Of a stretch of DNA of 51,799 bases, positions 8,022-15,722 are shown piece by piece. The notes beneath the pieces are model-generated. The model worked only from the letters and a program-made list of their open reading frames with translations, was not told the DNA's origin and searched no databases. This DNA is from AP-15 sp035503615 (GTDB lineage: Bacteria > Pseudomonadota > Alphaproteobacteria > ATCC43930 > CGMCC-115725), in NCBI GenBank assembly GCA_035503615.1, contig DATJTI010000015.1, positions 1-51,799 of the forward strand, given 5' to 3'. The position numbers and the translations under genes were made by a program. Each line of letters begins with the position of its first letter. Within the stretch, counting starts at the first letter, position 1.

Positions 8022-9809
8022 GTGCAGCCGACCGATATCAGCGTTCCCGACTATTTTCACAAGGTCGTCGATTGCCAGTGGGCGTGCCCCGCCCATACGC
8101 CGGTGCCGGAATACATCCGGCTGATCGCCGACCGGCGCTACACCGACGCGTTCATAATCAACTGGTACTCGAATGTGTTCCCGGGCATCCTCGGGCGCAC
8201 CTGCGACCGGCCGTGCGAGCCCGCCTGCCGGCGCGGCCGGGTCGAGAAGGAGCCGGTGGCGATCTGCCGGCTGAAGCGCGTCGCTGCCGACAACAAGGGC
8301 GACATCACCCCCTATCTGCCGGCGATCCCGCCCGAAAAAAACGGCAAGCGCATCGCCTTGGTCGGTGCCGGCCCGGCCTCGCTGACCGTCGCCCGCGATC
8401 TGCTGCCGCTCGGCTATCACTGCGTGATGTTCGACGGCGACGCCAAGGGCGGCGGCATGATGCGCACCCAGATCCCGCGCTTCCGCCTGCCCGAGCGGGT
8501 CACCGACGAGGAAGTCGATCTGATCCTCGAAATGGGTGTCGAAGGGCATTTCGGCGAGCCGGTCGAGAGCCTGAAGGCGCTGCTCGCCGAGGGCTGGGAC
8601 GCGATCTTTGTCGGCTGCGGCGCACCGCGCGGGCGCGATCTCGACATCCCCGGCCGGCAGGAGGCCGCGGCCAACATCCATATCGGCATCGACTGGCTGT
8701 CGAGTGTCTCGTTTGGCCATACCACCAAGATCGGCCGGCGCGTCGTCGTGCTTGGCGGCGGCAACACGGCGATGGATTGCTGCCGCTCGTCGCGCCGGCT
8801 CGGCGGCGCCGAGGTCACCGTCGTCGTGCGCAGCGGCTTTGACGAGATGAAAGCCTCGCCCTGGGAAAAAGAGGATGCGATGCATGAAAGCATCCCGATC
8901 CTCAACTGGCTGGTGCCAAAGGAATTCACCCATGAAGACGGTCAGTTGACCGGGGTGCTGTTCGAGAAGGTCAAGGCCGAATACGATGCGCGCGGCCGGC
9001 GCAACCTGGTCCCGACCGGCGAGCCCGACACGCACATCCCTTGCGACGACGTGCTGATCGCGGTCGGCCAGGAGAACGCCTTTCCGTGGATCGAGCGCGA
9101 TATCGGCATCGAATTCGACCGCTGGGACATGCCCAAGGTCGATCCGAAGACGATGCAATCGACCCTGCCCAACGTATTTTTTGGTGGCGATGCGGCGTTC
9201 GGGCCGAAAAACATCATCTGGGCGGTCGCGCACGGCCACGACGCGGCGATCTCGATCGACAAATTGTGCCATGGCGAGGATGTCGGCGAGCGGCCGGCGC
9301 CGGGGGTTACGCTCGTCAGCCAGAAGATGGGCATCCACGAGTGGAGCTACGACAACGACATCTCGAATGATCTGCGCTACCGCGTGCCGTTGCGCGACAC
9401 CGCGGTGGCGCTCGCCGACATCAGGGTGGAGGTCGAGCTCGGCTTTGACGAGAAGCTCGGCTATCTCGAAGCCGAGCGCTGCCTCAATTGCGATGTGCAG
9501 ACTGTGTTCACCGGGCAGCTGTGCATCGAATGCGATGCCTGCGTCGATATCTGCCCGATGGATTGCATCACCTTCACCGACAACGGCAGCGAACCGGAGC
9601 TGCGTGGCCGGCTGACCGCCCCGGCGCTGAACCTCGACCAGGACCTCTATATCGGCGACCGGTTGAAGACCGGGCGGATCATGGTCAAGGACGAGGATGT
9701 CTGCCTGCATTGCGGGCTGTGCGCCGAGCGCTGCCCGACCGGAGCCTGGGACATGCGCAAGTTCCTCCTCGACATCACCCAGGCCGGCCCCGCATGCCGC
9801 AGCCGCTGA
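8022..9809 (+). CDS. GltD-like FAD/NAD(P) oxidoreductase with C-terminal 4Fe-4S ferredoxin domain (KorC-type subunit)
   Basis: A 595-residue electron-transfer flavoprotein. The N-terminal GltD-type iron-sulfur domain has Cys18, 22, 61, 65 and 69. An FAD motif GAGPAS is at about 115 and a second dinucleotide motif GGGNTAMD at about 245. Two C-terminal ferredoxin motifs follow, CIECDACVDICP at about 501 and CLHCGLCAERCP at about 561. The GTG start was chosen because GGAGGAG lies 4 bp upstream and the family N-terminus follows. It precedes korA and korB on the same strand, so it most likely passes electrons between the 2-oxoacid oxidoreductase (or ferredoxin) and NAD(P)+. A similar third subunit is, as I recall, known for the Thauera aromatica 2-oxoglutarate:ferredoxin oxidoreductase. 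NADH versus NADPH preference is not determined. Confidence 0.88.
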   Translation: MQPTDISVPDYFHKVVDCQWACPAHTPVPEYIRLIADRRYTDAFIINWYSNVFPGILGRTCDRPCEPACRRGRVEKEPVAICRLKRVAADNKGDITPYLPAIPPEKNGKRIALVGAGPASLTVARDLLPLGYHCVMFDGDAKGGGMMRTQIPRFRLPERVTDEEVDLILEMGVEGHFGEPVESLKALLAEGWDAIFVGCGAPRGRDLDIPGRQEAAANIHIGIDWLSSVSFGHTTKIGRRVVVLGGGNTAMDCCRSSRRLGGAEVTVVVRSGFDEMKASPWEKEDAMHESIPILNWLVPKEFTHEDGQLTGVLFEKVKAEYDARGRRNLVPTGEPDTHIPCDDVLIAVGQENAFPWIERDIGIEFDRWDMPKVDPKTMQSTLPNVFFGGDAAFGPKNIIWAVAHGHDAAISIDKLCHGEDVGERPAPGVTLVSQKMGIHEWSYDNDISNDLRYRVPLRDTAVALADIRVEVELGFDEKLGYLEAERCLNCDVQTVFTGQLCIECDACVDICPMDCITFTDNGSEPELRGRLTAPALNLDQDLYIGDRLKTGRIMVKDEDVCLHCGLCAERCPTGAWDMRKFLLDITQAGPACRSR

Positions 9810-9816
9810 CCCCGTC

Positions 9817-9924
9817 CGTCATCCCCGCGACAGCGGGGACCCAGCGCCTATCCCTGGCAAAAGCGGGGAGATGGCTGGCGCATCGCCTTGTGACCCTGGA
9901 CCCCCGCGTCCGTAGGGGCGACGA
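9817..9924. repeat. Palindromic intergenic repeat, copy 1 (between korC-like gene and korA)
   Basis: The element opens with CGTCATCCCCGCGACAGCGG and runs to CCTGGACCCCCGCG and GGGGCGACGA, so its two arms are roughly inverted copies of each other (GGGGACCCAG against CCTGGACCCC). It is the type of imperfect palindrome widely dispersed between genes in many proteobacteria. A second, diverged copy sits in the next gap of the same operon at 11863-11943. It may form a stem-loop in the operon mRNA. Confidence 0.75.
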
Positions 9925-9971
9925 ATAAGGCAACACGGAAATACGACCGTATTTTCATAGGCTCTCTGCCA

Positions 9972-11849
9972 ATGGCATCACAGACCCATCTCGACGTTGC
10001 CGCGATCCAGAGCGTCAACGACTTCGTCGTCAAATTCGCCAATGTCAATGGCTCGGGCTCGGCCAGTGCCAACGCGCTGTTCGCCAAGTCGATCCTGCGC
10101 ATGGGCGTGCCGGCGAGCTCGCGCAATATCTTTCCGTCGAACATCCAGGGACTGCCGACCTGGTTCGAGGTGCGGGTCAACGACAAGGGCCATCTCGGAC
10201 GGCGCGGCGGCGTCGATATGATGGTGGCGATGAACCCGCAGACCTGGGACGAGGACATCGCCGAGATCGAGCCGGGCGGCTACCTGTTCTATGACGCGAC
10301 CAAGCCGCTGCCGCCATCCAAGTTCCGCGACGACATCACCATCATTGGCGCGCCGCTGACCGCGATCTCCAACCGCGAATACAACGACGCGCGGCAACGC
10401 CAGCTGTTCAAGAACATCATCTATCTGGGCGCGTTGTCGGCGCTCTTGAACATGGATGCGGCGGCGATCGAGCAGCTGATCACCGAGCAGTTCCGCGGCC
10501 GGGACACGCTGATCCGGCCCAATCTGCGGGCGCTGAACCTCGGCCGCGACTGGGCGCTCGGCGAGCACGACTGCCCGATCGGGTTGCATCTCGAGCCCGT
10601 CGACAAGGTCGGCGACCGCATCTTCATCAACGGCAATGACGCCGCGGCGCTCGGTGCCGTATATGGCGGGGCAACAGTCGCGGCGTGGTATCCGATCACC
10701 CCGTCCTCGTCATTGGCCGAGGCGTTTGCCAATCATTGCCGGCGCTACCGGGTCGATCCCGAGACCAAGAAAAAGCGCTACGCGATCCTGCAGGCCGAGG
10801 ACGAGCTTGCTTCGATCGGCATGGTGGTCGGTGCCGCCTGGAACGGGGCGCGCGCCTTTACCGCGACCTCGGGCCCCGGCATCTCGCTGATGCAGGAATT
10901 TATCGGGCTCGCCTATTTCGCCGAGATCCCGGCGGTGATCTTCGATGTGCAGCGCGGCAGCCCGTCGACCGGCATGCCGACCCGCACGCAGCAGGCCGAT
11001 GTCCTCTCTTGTGCCCATGCCTCGCATGGCGACACCAAGCATGTGCTGCTGTTCCCCGAGGATCCGCACGAGGCGTTCGCCTTCGCCGCCGAGGCGTTTG
11101 ATCTGGCCGACCGGCTGCAGACCCCGGTTTTCGTAATGCTCGATCTTGATATCGGCATGAATGATTGGCTGGTCGCCCCGCTCATCTGGGAGGAAGGCCG
11201 CCAATACGATCGCGGCAAGATCATGACCGCGGAACGGCTTGAGGCCGGGGTCGAATTCGGCCGTTATCTCGATGTCGATGGCGACGGCATCCCGTATCGC
11301 ACCTTGCCCGGTACCCATCCGACCCGCGGTTCGTTCTTCACCCGCGGCACCACCAAGGATCGTTACGCGCGCTACTCGGAAGACGGATCGGATTACGTCG
11401 ACAACATGCAGCGGCTGTTGCGCAAGTTCGAGACTGCCAAGCGCCTCGTCCCCGCCCCGATCAAGCGGTCGGCCCCGACCGGTTTGGAGGATGGCCCGAC
11501 CCGGTTCGGCGCGATCTATTTCGGCTCGACCGCGCCGGCGATGGCCGAGGCGCTCGAAACCCTTGAGGAGCGTGGGGTCCACCTCGACACCTTGCGCGTG
11601 CGCGGCTACCCATTCCACGACGATGTGCTCGATTTCGTCGCCGCTCATGACCGGGTGTTTGTCGTCGAGCAGAACCGCGACGGCCAGCTGCGCACATTGT
11701 TGATGAACGATGGCGACATTGACCCAGCCCGGCTGGTGCCGATCCTGCACTATGATGGCACGCCGATCACGGCGCGGTTTATCGTCAAGGCAATCGCCGA
11801 CATGCTCGAAGTCGTCACCCTGGCACCGCTGCGCCGGGCGCTGCCATGA
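9972..11849 (+). CDS. korA: 2-oxoacid:ferredoxin oxidoreductase, fused gamma-alpha subunit (2-oxoglutarate type)
   Basis: A 625-residue protein combining two OFOR parts. An N-terminal gamma domain (about 1-200) has VNGSGSASANALFAKSILRM and SNIQGLPTWFEVR. The alpha (pyrimidine-binding) domain contains GNDAAALGAVYGGATVAAWY, the YPITPSS motif and TSGPGISLMQEF. With KorB it should catalyse CoA-dependent oxidative decarboxylation of a 2-oxoacid to acyl-CoA using thiamine diphosphate, or the reverse with reduced ferredoxin. The gamma-alpha fusion is normal for KorA. The start at 9972 is the first ATG after repeat copy 1. The best guess for substrate is 2-oxoglutarate, from overall subfamily; a branched-chain or indolepyruvate substrate is not excluded. 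Confidence 0.9.
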   Translation: MASQTHLDVAAIQSVNDFVVKFANVNGSGSASANALFAKSILRMGVPASSRNIFPSNIQGLPTWFEVRVNDKGHLGRRGGVDMMVAMNPQTWDEDIAEIEPGGYLFYDATKPLPPSKFRDDITIIGAPLTAISNREYNDARQRQLFKNIIYLGALSALLNMDAAAIEQLITEQFRGRDTLIRPNLRALNLGRDWALGEHDCPIGLHLEPVDKVGDRIFINGNDAAALGAVYGGATVAAWYPITPSSSLAEAFANHCRRYRVDPETKKKRYAILQAEDELASIGMVVGAAWNGARAFTATSGPGISLMQEFIGLAYFAEIPAVIFDVQRGSPSTGMPTRTQQADVLSCAHASHGDTKHVLLFPEDPHEAFAFAAEAFDLADRLQTPVFVMLDLDIGMNDWLVAPLIWEEGRQYDRGKIMTAERLEAGVEFGRYLDVDGDGIPYRTLPGTHPTRGSFFTRGTTKDRYARYSEDGSDYVDNMQRLLRKFETAKRLVPAPIKRSAPTGLEDGPTRFGAIYFGSTAPAMAEALETLEERGVHLDTLRVRGYPFHDDVLDFVAAHDRVFVVEQNRDGQLRTLLMNDGDIDPARLVPILHYDGTPITARFIVKAIADMLEVVTLAPLRRALP

Positions 11850-11862
11850 CCCCGCTCCTCCT

Positions 11863-11943
11863 CGTCATTCCCGCGCAAGCGGGAACCCAGGGCGCCAGCA
11901 CCTTACGCCTGCCCTGGACTCCCGCTTTCGCCAGCGCGACGAT
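11863..11943. repeat. Palindromic intergenic repeat, copy 2 (between korA and korB)
   Basis: The left arm is CGTCATTCCCGCGCAAGCGG followed by GAACCCAGGGCG. The right arm is CGCCTGCCCTGGACTCCCGC followed by TTTCGCCAGCGCGACGATC. The arms are inverted copies and can pair into a long imperfect hairpin spanning nearly the whole gap. It is related in sequence to the copy at 9817-9924, and both lie in the same orientation within one operon. Confidence 0.85.
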
Positions 11944-11970
11944 CATCTTGATCGCCCATCTGAGGTCCCG

Positions 11971-13026
11971 ATGACCTACATTGCCAAACCCCGCCTGCAT
12001 CATCCGAAGTTGCCGACCAACGCGCTCGGCTTCACCCACCGCGATTACGAAGGTGCGGTCTCGACCCTGTGCGCCGGTTGCGGTCATGATTCGATCAGCG
12101 GCGCGATCATCCAGGCCTGTTTCGAACTGAGCCTGCCGCCGCACCGCATCGCCAAGCTCTCCGGCATCGGCTGCTCGTCGAAGACGCCGACCTACTTCCT
12201 CGGCAAGTCGCACGGCTTCAACAGCGTGCACGGGCGCATGCCCTCGGTGCTGACCGGGGCCAATCTTGCCAACCGCGATCTCGTCTATCTCGGCATTTCG
12301 GGCGATGGCGATTCGGCCTCGATCGGTCTCGGCCAGTTCGCGCATTGCCTGCGCCGCGCCGTCAACATGGTCTATATCGTCGAGAACAACGGCGTTTACG
12401 GACTGACCAAAGGCCAGTTCTCGGCGACTGCGGACAAGGGGTCGAAAGCCCGGCGCGGTGCGGTCAACACCGATGCGCCGATCGATCTCGTGGCGCTCGC
12501 CTTGCAGCTCGGTGCGTCCTTTGTCGGCCGCAGTTTTTCCGGCGACAAGGCGCAGCTGGTACCGCTGATCAAGGCGGCAATCGAGCACCGGGGGGCCGCG
12601 TTCATCGACGTGATCTCGCCCTGCGTCGCGTTCAACAACAATCCGGAATCGACCAAAAGCTTCGATTATGTCCGCGCTCATAACGAGGCGGTGAACCGGC
12701 TCGATGTGATCCTCGAACGCGACGAGATCACCGCCGATTACGCGCCGGGGACGGTGGAGACCGTGATCCAGCACGACGGCTCGGCGCTGCGGCTGCGCAA
12801 GCTCGCCCCCGATTATGATCCGCACGACCGCATCTCCGCGCTGGCCTATCTGCAGCAGCGGCACGCCGCCGGCGAGGTCGTGACCGGCCTTTTGTTTGTC
12901 GAGCCCGATGCGGGTGACATGCACGAATTTCTCGACACGGCCGAGGCTCCGCTCAACGCGCTTGGCGAAGCCGAGCTGTGTCCTGGCGCGGACGCGCTCA
13001 CCCGGTTCAACGCTGCCCATCGCTGA
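11971..13026 (+). CDS. korB: 2-oxoacid:ferredoxin oxidoreductase beta subunit (2-oxoglutarate type)
   Basis: A 351-residue thiamine diphosphate-binding subunit. The TPP/metal motif begins GDGDSASIG at about 111 and ends with Asn139-Asn140 in VENNGVYG. All four cysteines expected for the proximal 4Fe-4S cluster are present: Cys34 and Cys37 in CAGCGH, Cys68 in GIGCSS, and Cys218 in ISPC. The subunit therefore looks catalytically complete. The ATG at 11971 follows TGAGG and starts the conserved N-terminus. It is the last gene of the korC-like/korA/korB operon; the 120-bp gap to the convergent channel gene has a GC-rich hairpin (13092-13110) but no U-tract. It partners korA. Confidence 0.93.
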   Translation: MTYIAKPRLHHPKLPTNALGFTHRDYEGAVSTLCAGCGHDSISGAIIQACFELSLPPHRIAKLSGIGCSSKTPTYFLGKSHGFNSVHGRMPSVLTGANLANRDLVYLGISGDGDSASIGLGQFAHCLRRAVNMVYIVENNGVYGLTKGQFSATADKGSKARRGAVNTDAPIDLVALALQLGASFVGRSFSGDKAQLVPLIKAAIEHRGAAFIDVISPCVAFNNNPESTKSFDYVRAHNEAVNRLDVILERDEITADYAPGTVETVIQHDGSALRLRKLAPDYDPHDRISALAYLQQRHAAGEVVTGLLFVEPDAGDMHEFLDTAEAPLNALGEAELCPGADALTRFNAAHR

Positions 13027-13146
13027 GGGGCCACAACCCTGGGGGATGGCGACATCGCCGGCGCGTCCTGCGACGACACGGCGTTCGGATCGGAGGCGGG
13101 GACGGCCTCCTCCGTCAAACGGCTTTGCGTCAGTCGGCGAGACGGG

Positions 13147-15324
13147 CTATTCCGCGGCCGCGGCTGCGGGATGGGTCAATTGCAACGCATGGTGGGCAAT
13201 TGCGGCATCGGCAGGCTCGCCGTCGCCGGCCAGTTGCACGGTCGGATAGGCAAATTTGACGCCATTGGCGTCGAAGGCTTTTTTGATCCTGGCCAGAGCC
13301 TGTCGCCGGATCACGAAATTCTCGCCCGGCAAGGTCATCATCTTCATGCGGATCTGCACTGCGAAATCGCCGAACGCGTCGACGCCCTGCATCTTCAACG
13401 GTTCGAGGATCACCGGCTTGAATTCCGGCTCCTCGGCCAGCTCCAAGCCGATCTGCTTGATCAGCTTTCGCGCCTTGTCGATATCGCTGTCATAGGTGAT
13501 ACCGACCGTCAGCTTGTCGATGACCCAGTCGCGGCTCTGGTTCTGCACCGCGCCGAGCAACGCGAACGGCACCGTGTAGAGCGCGCCGCGCTGATGGCGC
13601 AGCCTGACCGAGCGGAAGCTGAAGGATTCGACGGTCCCCTTGTAATTGCCGCTCTGAATGTATTCGCCGACCCGGAAGGCATCGTCGAGCAGGTAGAACA
13701 TGCCGGCGATGACGTCGCGAACCAGGGACTGCGCGCCAAAGCCGATCGCCACGCCGAGCACGCCCAGGCCGGCGATCAGCGGACCGATCTGCACACCCAT
13801 GGCCGCGAGCGCCATCAGGATCGCGACGACGACGACGACGACGAACAGCACGTTGCGGAAGATCGGCAACAGCGTGCGCAGCCGCGCCCGGCGCCGCGCC
13901 TCGTCGGTGTTGGGCAGGCCGGGGTCGGTCGCGCTGGCGAGCTTGCCGTCGATCGCTGCTTTGGTCGCCTGCCACAGCACGTCGGCGACGAGAACGATGA
14001 TGATCGCGCTCAGCACACCATGGAGGATCCGGCCGAACGGGGTGTCCTCCCCGGCCAGGGTCTGCAGCGAAATGCCCCAGCCCCAGGCCAGCACCAGCAC
14101 GGCGCCGATGATCAAGAGCGCGCGCATGCCGCGATCGATACAGACGGCCGTCACGCTCGGCAGCTCGGTGTCGAGCTGCGGCGAACCCGGTGGTCGAAGC
14201 AGCTGATCGACGGCGCGCCGGGTCACCCCGCTTGCGAGCGGCAGCAAGACGAGGATCGCCAGCAGCCAAAAGGCCGGCATCGCCCGCATGACCCAGAGCG
14301 TCCATAACAGCACGAAGGCGACCGACAGCAGCGCATTCTGGGCACCGCGCCCGAGGTGATGGGCGTCGTGCGTCGGCGTGACATCGGCGCCGCGCTGCGC
14401 CGCGACAGGTCGACGCCAGGTTGCCTCAAGCGCAATCAAGAGCAGGACGAAACCAAACGCGTAGGCGACGAGCTGGCGCGCCTCCAGCGAATATTCGAGG
14501 ATGCGCCCGAGGCTGAACACCACCCAGCCGAACGCAAACCAGCCGACAAAGCTGGCAAAGCGGCGGCACCAGAAACGTGCCGCGGTCTCGTCCATCGGAA
14601 TGATCCGGAAGCGCTCGTGACCCGGCGCCAACAGGAAATGGCCGGTGATGACGGCAATGCGCAGGATCAGAAAGGCGACGAGATAGCCGAGCAACATCTC
14701 GCGCAACAACGGTGCCCAGTCGAGCGCCAGAAACGGCCCGACGCTGCCGAGCGCAAACGCCGCGACAAGACAGACGGCGAAGGCAAACCGCGCCGCGATC
14801 AGGCGCAGGCGGTGCCTGACGGTCTCCACCGGGAACTCGTCGAGACGGCGGCGCACCCGCGCTGTCGCTTTGCGAAAAATCCACTCGGCGACAAAGCCCA
14901 ACCCCACGAACAGCGCAAGACGCAGCGCAACCTTGGCGCGCCCGCGTTCGCCAAGCTCGGTGCGCACGAGACGGCTCGCGTGCTCGAACTGGTTGGGGAA
15001 GTCCGGGATCACCGCGGCCAGCGCTACGATGTGCGCGCGAATCTCGGCGATGTGCGCGGAGAAGTAGTCCGGGGCCGAAACCCGATGCTTGCCGTGTGCC
15101 GGTTTCGCCGCGGATGCGGCCGCGCCCTCCTTCTCCAGCCATTTCTGGACCGCCGGATCGGAGAGCAGGTTCAACAGCGCACGGATCTGCGGCGGCGGTT
15201 GCTGTCCGGCCGTGGCTGGTTCGTCATTCGAGCCGCCCGAATGTGCGGCACGGGCCGTCGTGAACGGGACCGCTATCAGAAGTGCGGCGAGAAAGAGCCG
15301 GATGGATCGAAGCGCGGTTCCGAT
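13147..15324 (-). CDS. MscS-family mechanosensitive channel, large periplasmic/multi-TM form, apparent ATC start
   Basis: If translation begins at the ATC codon at 15324, the product is 725 residues. A signal peptide comes first (LFLAALLIAVPFTTARA, cut before AHS), then about nine to ten membrane segments. The MscS pore region GLGVLGVAIGFGAQSLVRD lies at about 520-540, followed by the beta domain (DDAFRVGEYIQSGNYKGTVE) and the C-terminal cage. It gates ions on membrane tension during osmotic downshock. No ATG, GTG or TTG occurs in frame between 15462, deep inside the preceding gene, and the signal peptide. ATC follows GGGGAG by 7 bp. Co-transcription with the monooxygenase gene 26 bp upstream is likely. 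The family call is strong; the start is inferred. Confidence 0.88.
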   Translation of the reverse strand: MGTALRSIRLFLAALLIAVPFTTARAAHSGGSNDEPATAGQQPPPQIRALLNLLSDPAVQKWLEKEGAAASAAKPAHGKHRVSAPDYFSAHIAEIRAHIVALAAVIPDFPNQFEHASRLVRTELGERGRAKVALRLALFVGLGFVAEWIFRKATARVRRRLDEFPVETVRHRLRLIAARFAFAVCLVAAFALGSVGPFLALDWAPLLREMLLGYLVAFLILRIAVITGHFLLAPGHERFRIIPMDETAARFWCRRFASFVGWFAFGWVVFSLGRILEYSLEARQLVAYAFGFVLLLIALEATWRRPVAAQRGADVTPTHDAHHLGRGAQNALLSVAFVLLWTLWVMRAMPAFWLLAILVLLPLASGVTRRAVDQLLRPPGSPQLDTELPSVTAVCIDRGMRALLIIGAVLVLAWGWGISLQTLAGEDTPFGRILHGVLSAIIIVLVADVLWQATKAAIDGKLASATDPGLPNTDEARRRARLRTLLPIFRNVLFVVVVVVAILMALAAMGVQIGPLIAGLGVLGVAIGFGAQSLVRDVIAGMFYLLDDAFRVGEYIQSGNYKGTVESFSFRSVRLRHQRGALYTVPFALLGAVQNQSRDWVIDKLTVGITYDSDIDKARKLIKQIGLELAEEPEFKPVILEPLKMQGVDAFGDFAVQIRMKMMTLPGENFVIRRQALARIKKAFDANGVKFAYPTVQLAGDGEPADAAIAHHALQLTHPAAAAAE

Positions 15325-15350
15325 GGTCGTTCTCCCCGTGACGGGCGGGA

Positions 15351-15632
15351 TCAGTCGGCCGGAGCGCCGCGCGCTACCTTGCGGCCGACGATCCAGTCCC
15401 GGTAGGTGTCGCCGGGCATCGGCCCTTTCGCATGCGCGTCGAGTGCGGCCTGGTCGCGCCATTTTTCGATCAGCAACACATGCCGGTCATCGCCGTTCGG
15501 CAGCATAAGGTCGAACTGGATGCAGCCGTCATCGCCGCGAGAACGTTGCGCATGGGCGCGCATCAGGTCGAGAAACTGCGTGCGAAACTCGGGCTTGACC
15601 TCGAAATCGACGACGATCATGACTTGGCTCAT
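15351..15632 (-). CDS. Putative quinol monooxygenase (ABM domain)
   Basis: A 93-residue single antibiotic-biosynthesis-monooxygenase domain, similar in length to YgiN-type quinol monooxygenases. The pattern MIVVDFEVKPEFRTQFLDLM, then a GCIQFDLML strand and HVLLIEKWRDQAALDAH, is characteristic of this ferredoxin-like dimeric fold. Family members oxidise quinols, degrade haem or act in polyketide tailoring, often without a cofactor. The substrate is unknown here. The start at 15632 was preferred over 15677 because the domain begins at MSQVMIV and AAGGGA lies just upstream. It precedes the channel gene on the same strand, a pairing with no obvious functional logic. Confidence 0.85.
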   Translation of the reverse strand: MSQVMIVVDFEVKPEFRTQFLDLMRAHAQRSRGDDGCIQFDLMLPNGDDRHVLLIEKWRDQAALDAHAKGPMPGDTYRDWIVGRKVARGAPAD

Positions 15633-15722
15633 CGGCGTTCCCTTTATGCGTCGTTTGAGCGCATCATCCGCCATCAACCGGCATCAAGGCAAGAGCCGGC
15701 AGTCTGCACGGGAGAAACGAGC

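Noticed and set aside
8019..9710. Long minus-strand frame (563 codons) opposite the GltD-like gene
   Set aside because: It mirrors the codon structure of the real gene in GC-rich DNA, is rich in Arg/Asp/His/Ala with no domain, and has no ribosome-binding site.
13092..13110. Hairpin GGAGGC / GCCTCC as a terminator between korB and the channel gene
   Set aside because: The stem is only 6 bp with a 7-base loop and there is no U-tract on either strand.
13171..14307. Plus-strand frame inside the MscS gene
   Set aside because: Highly charged Asp/Arg/His-rich shadow of membrane segments; no start signals or domain.
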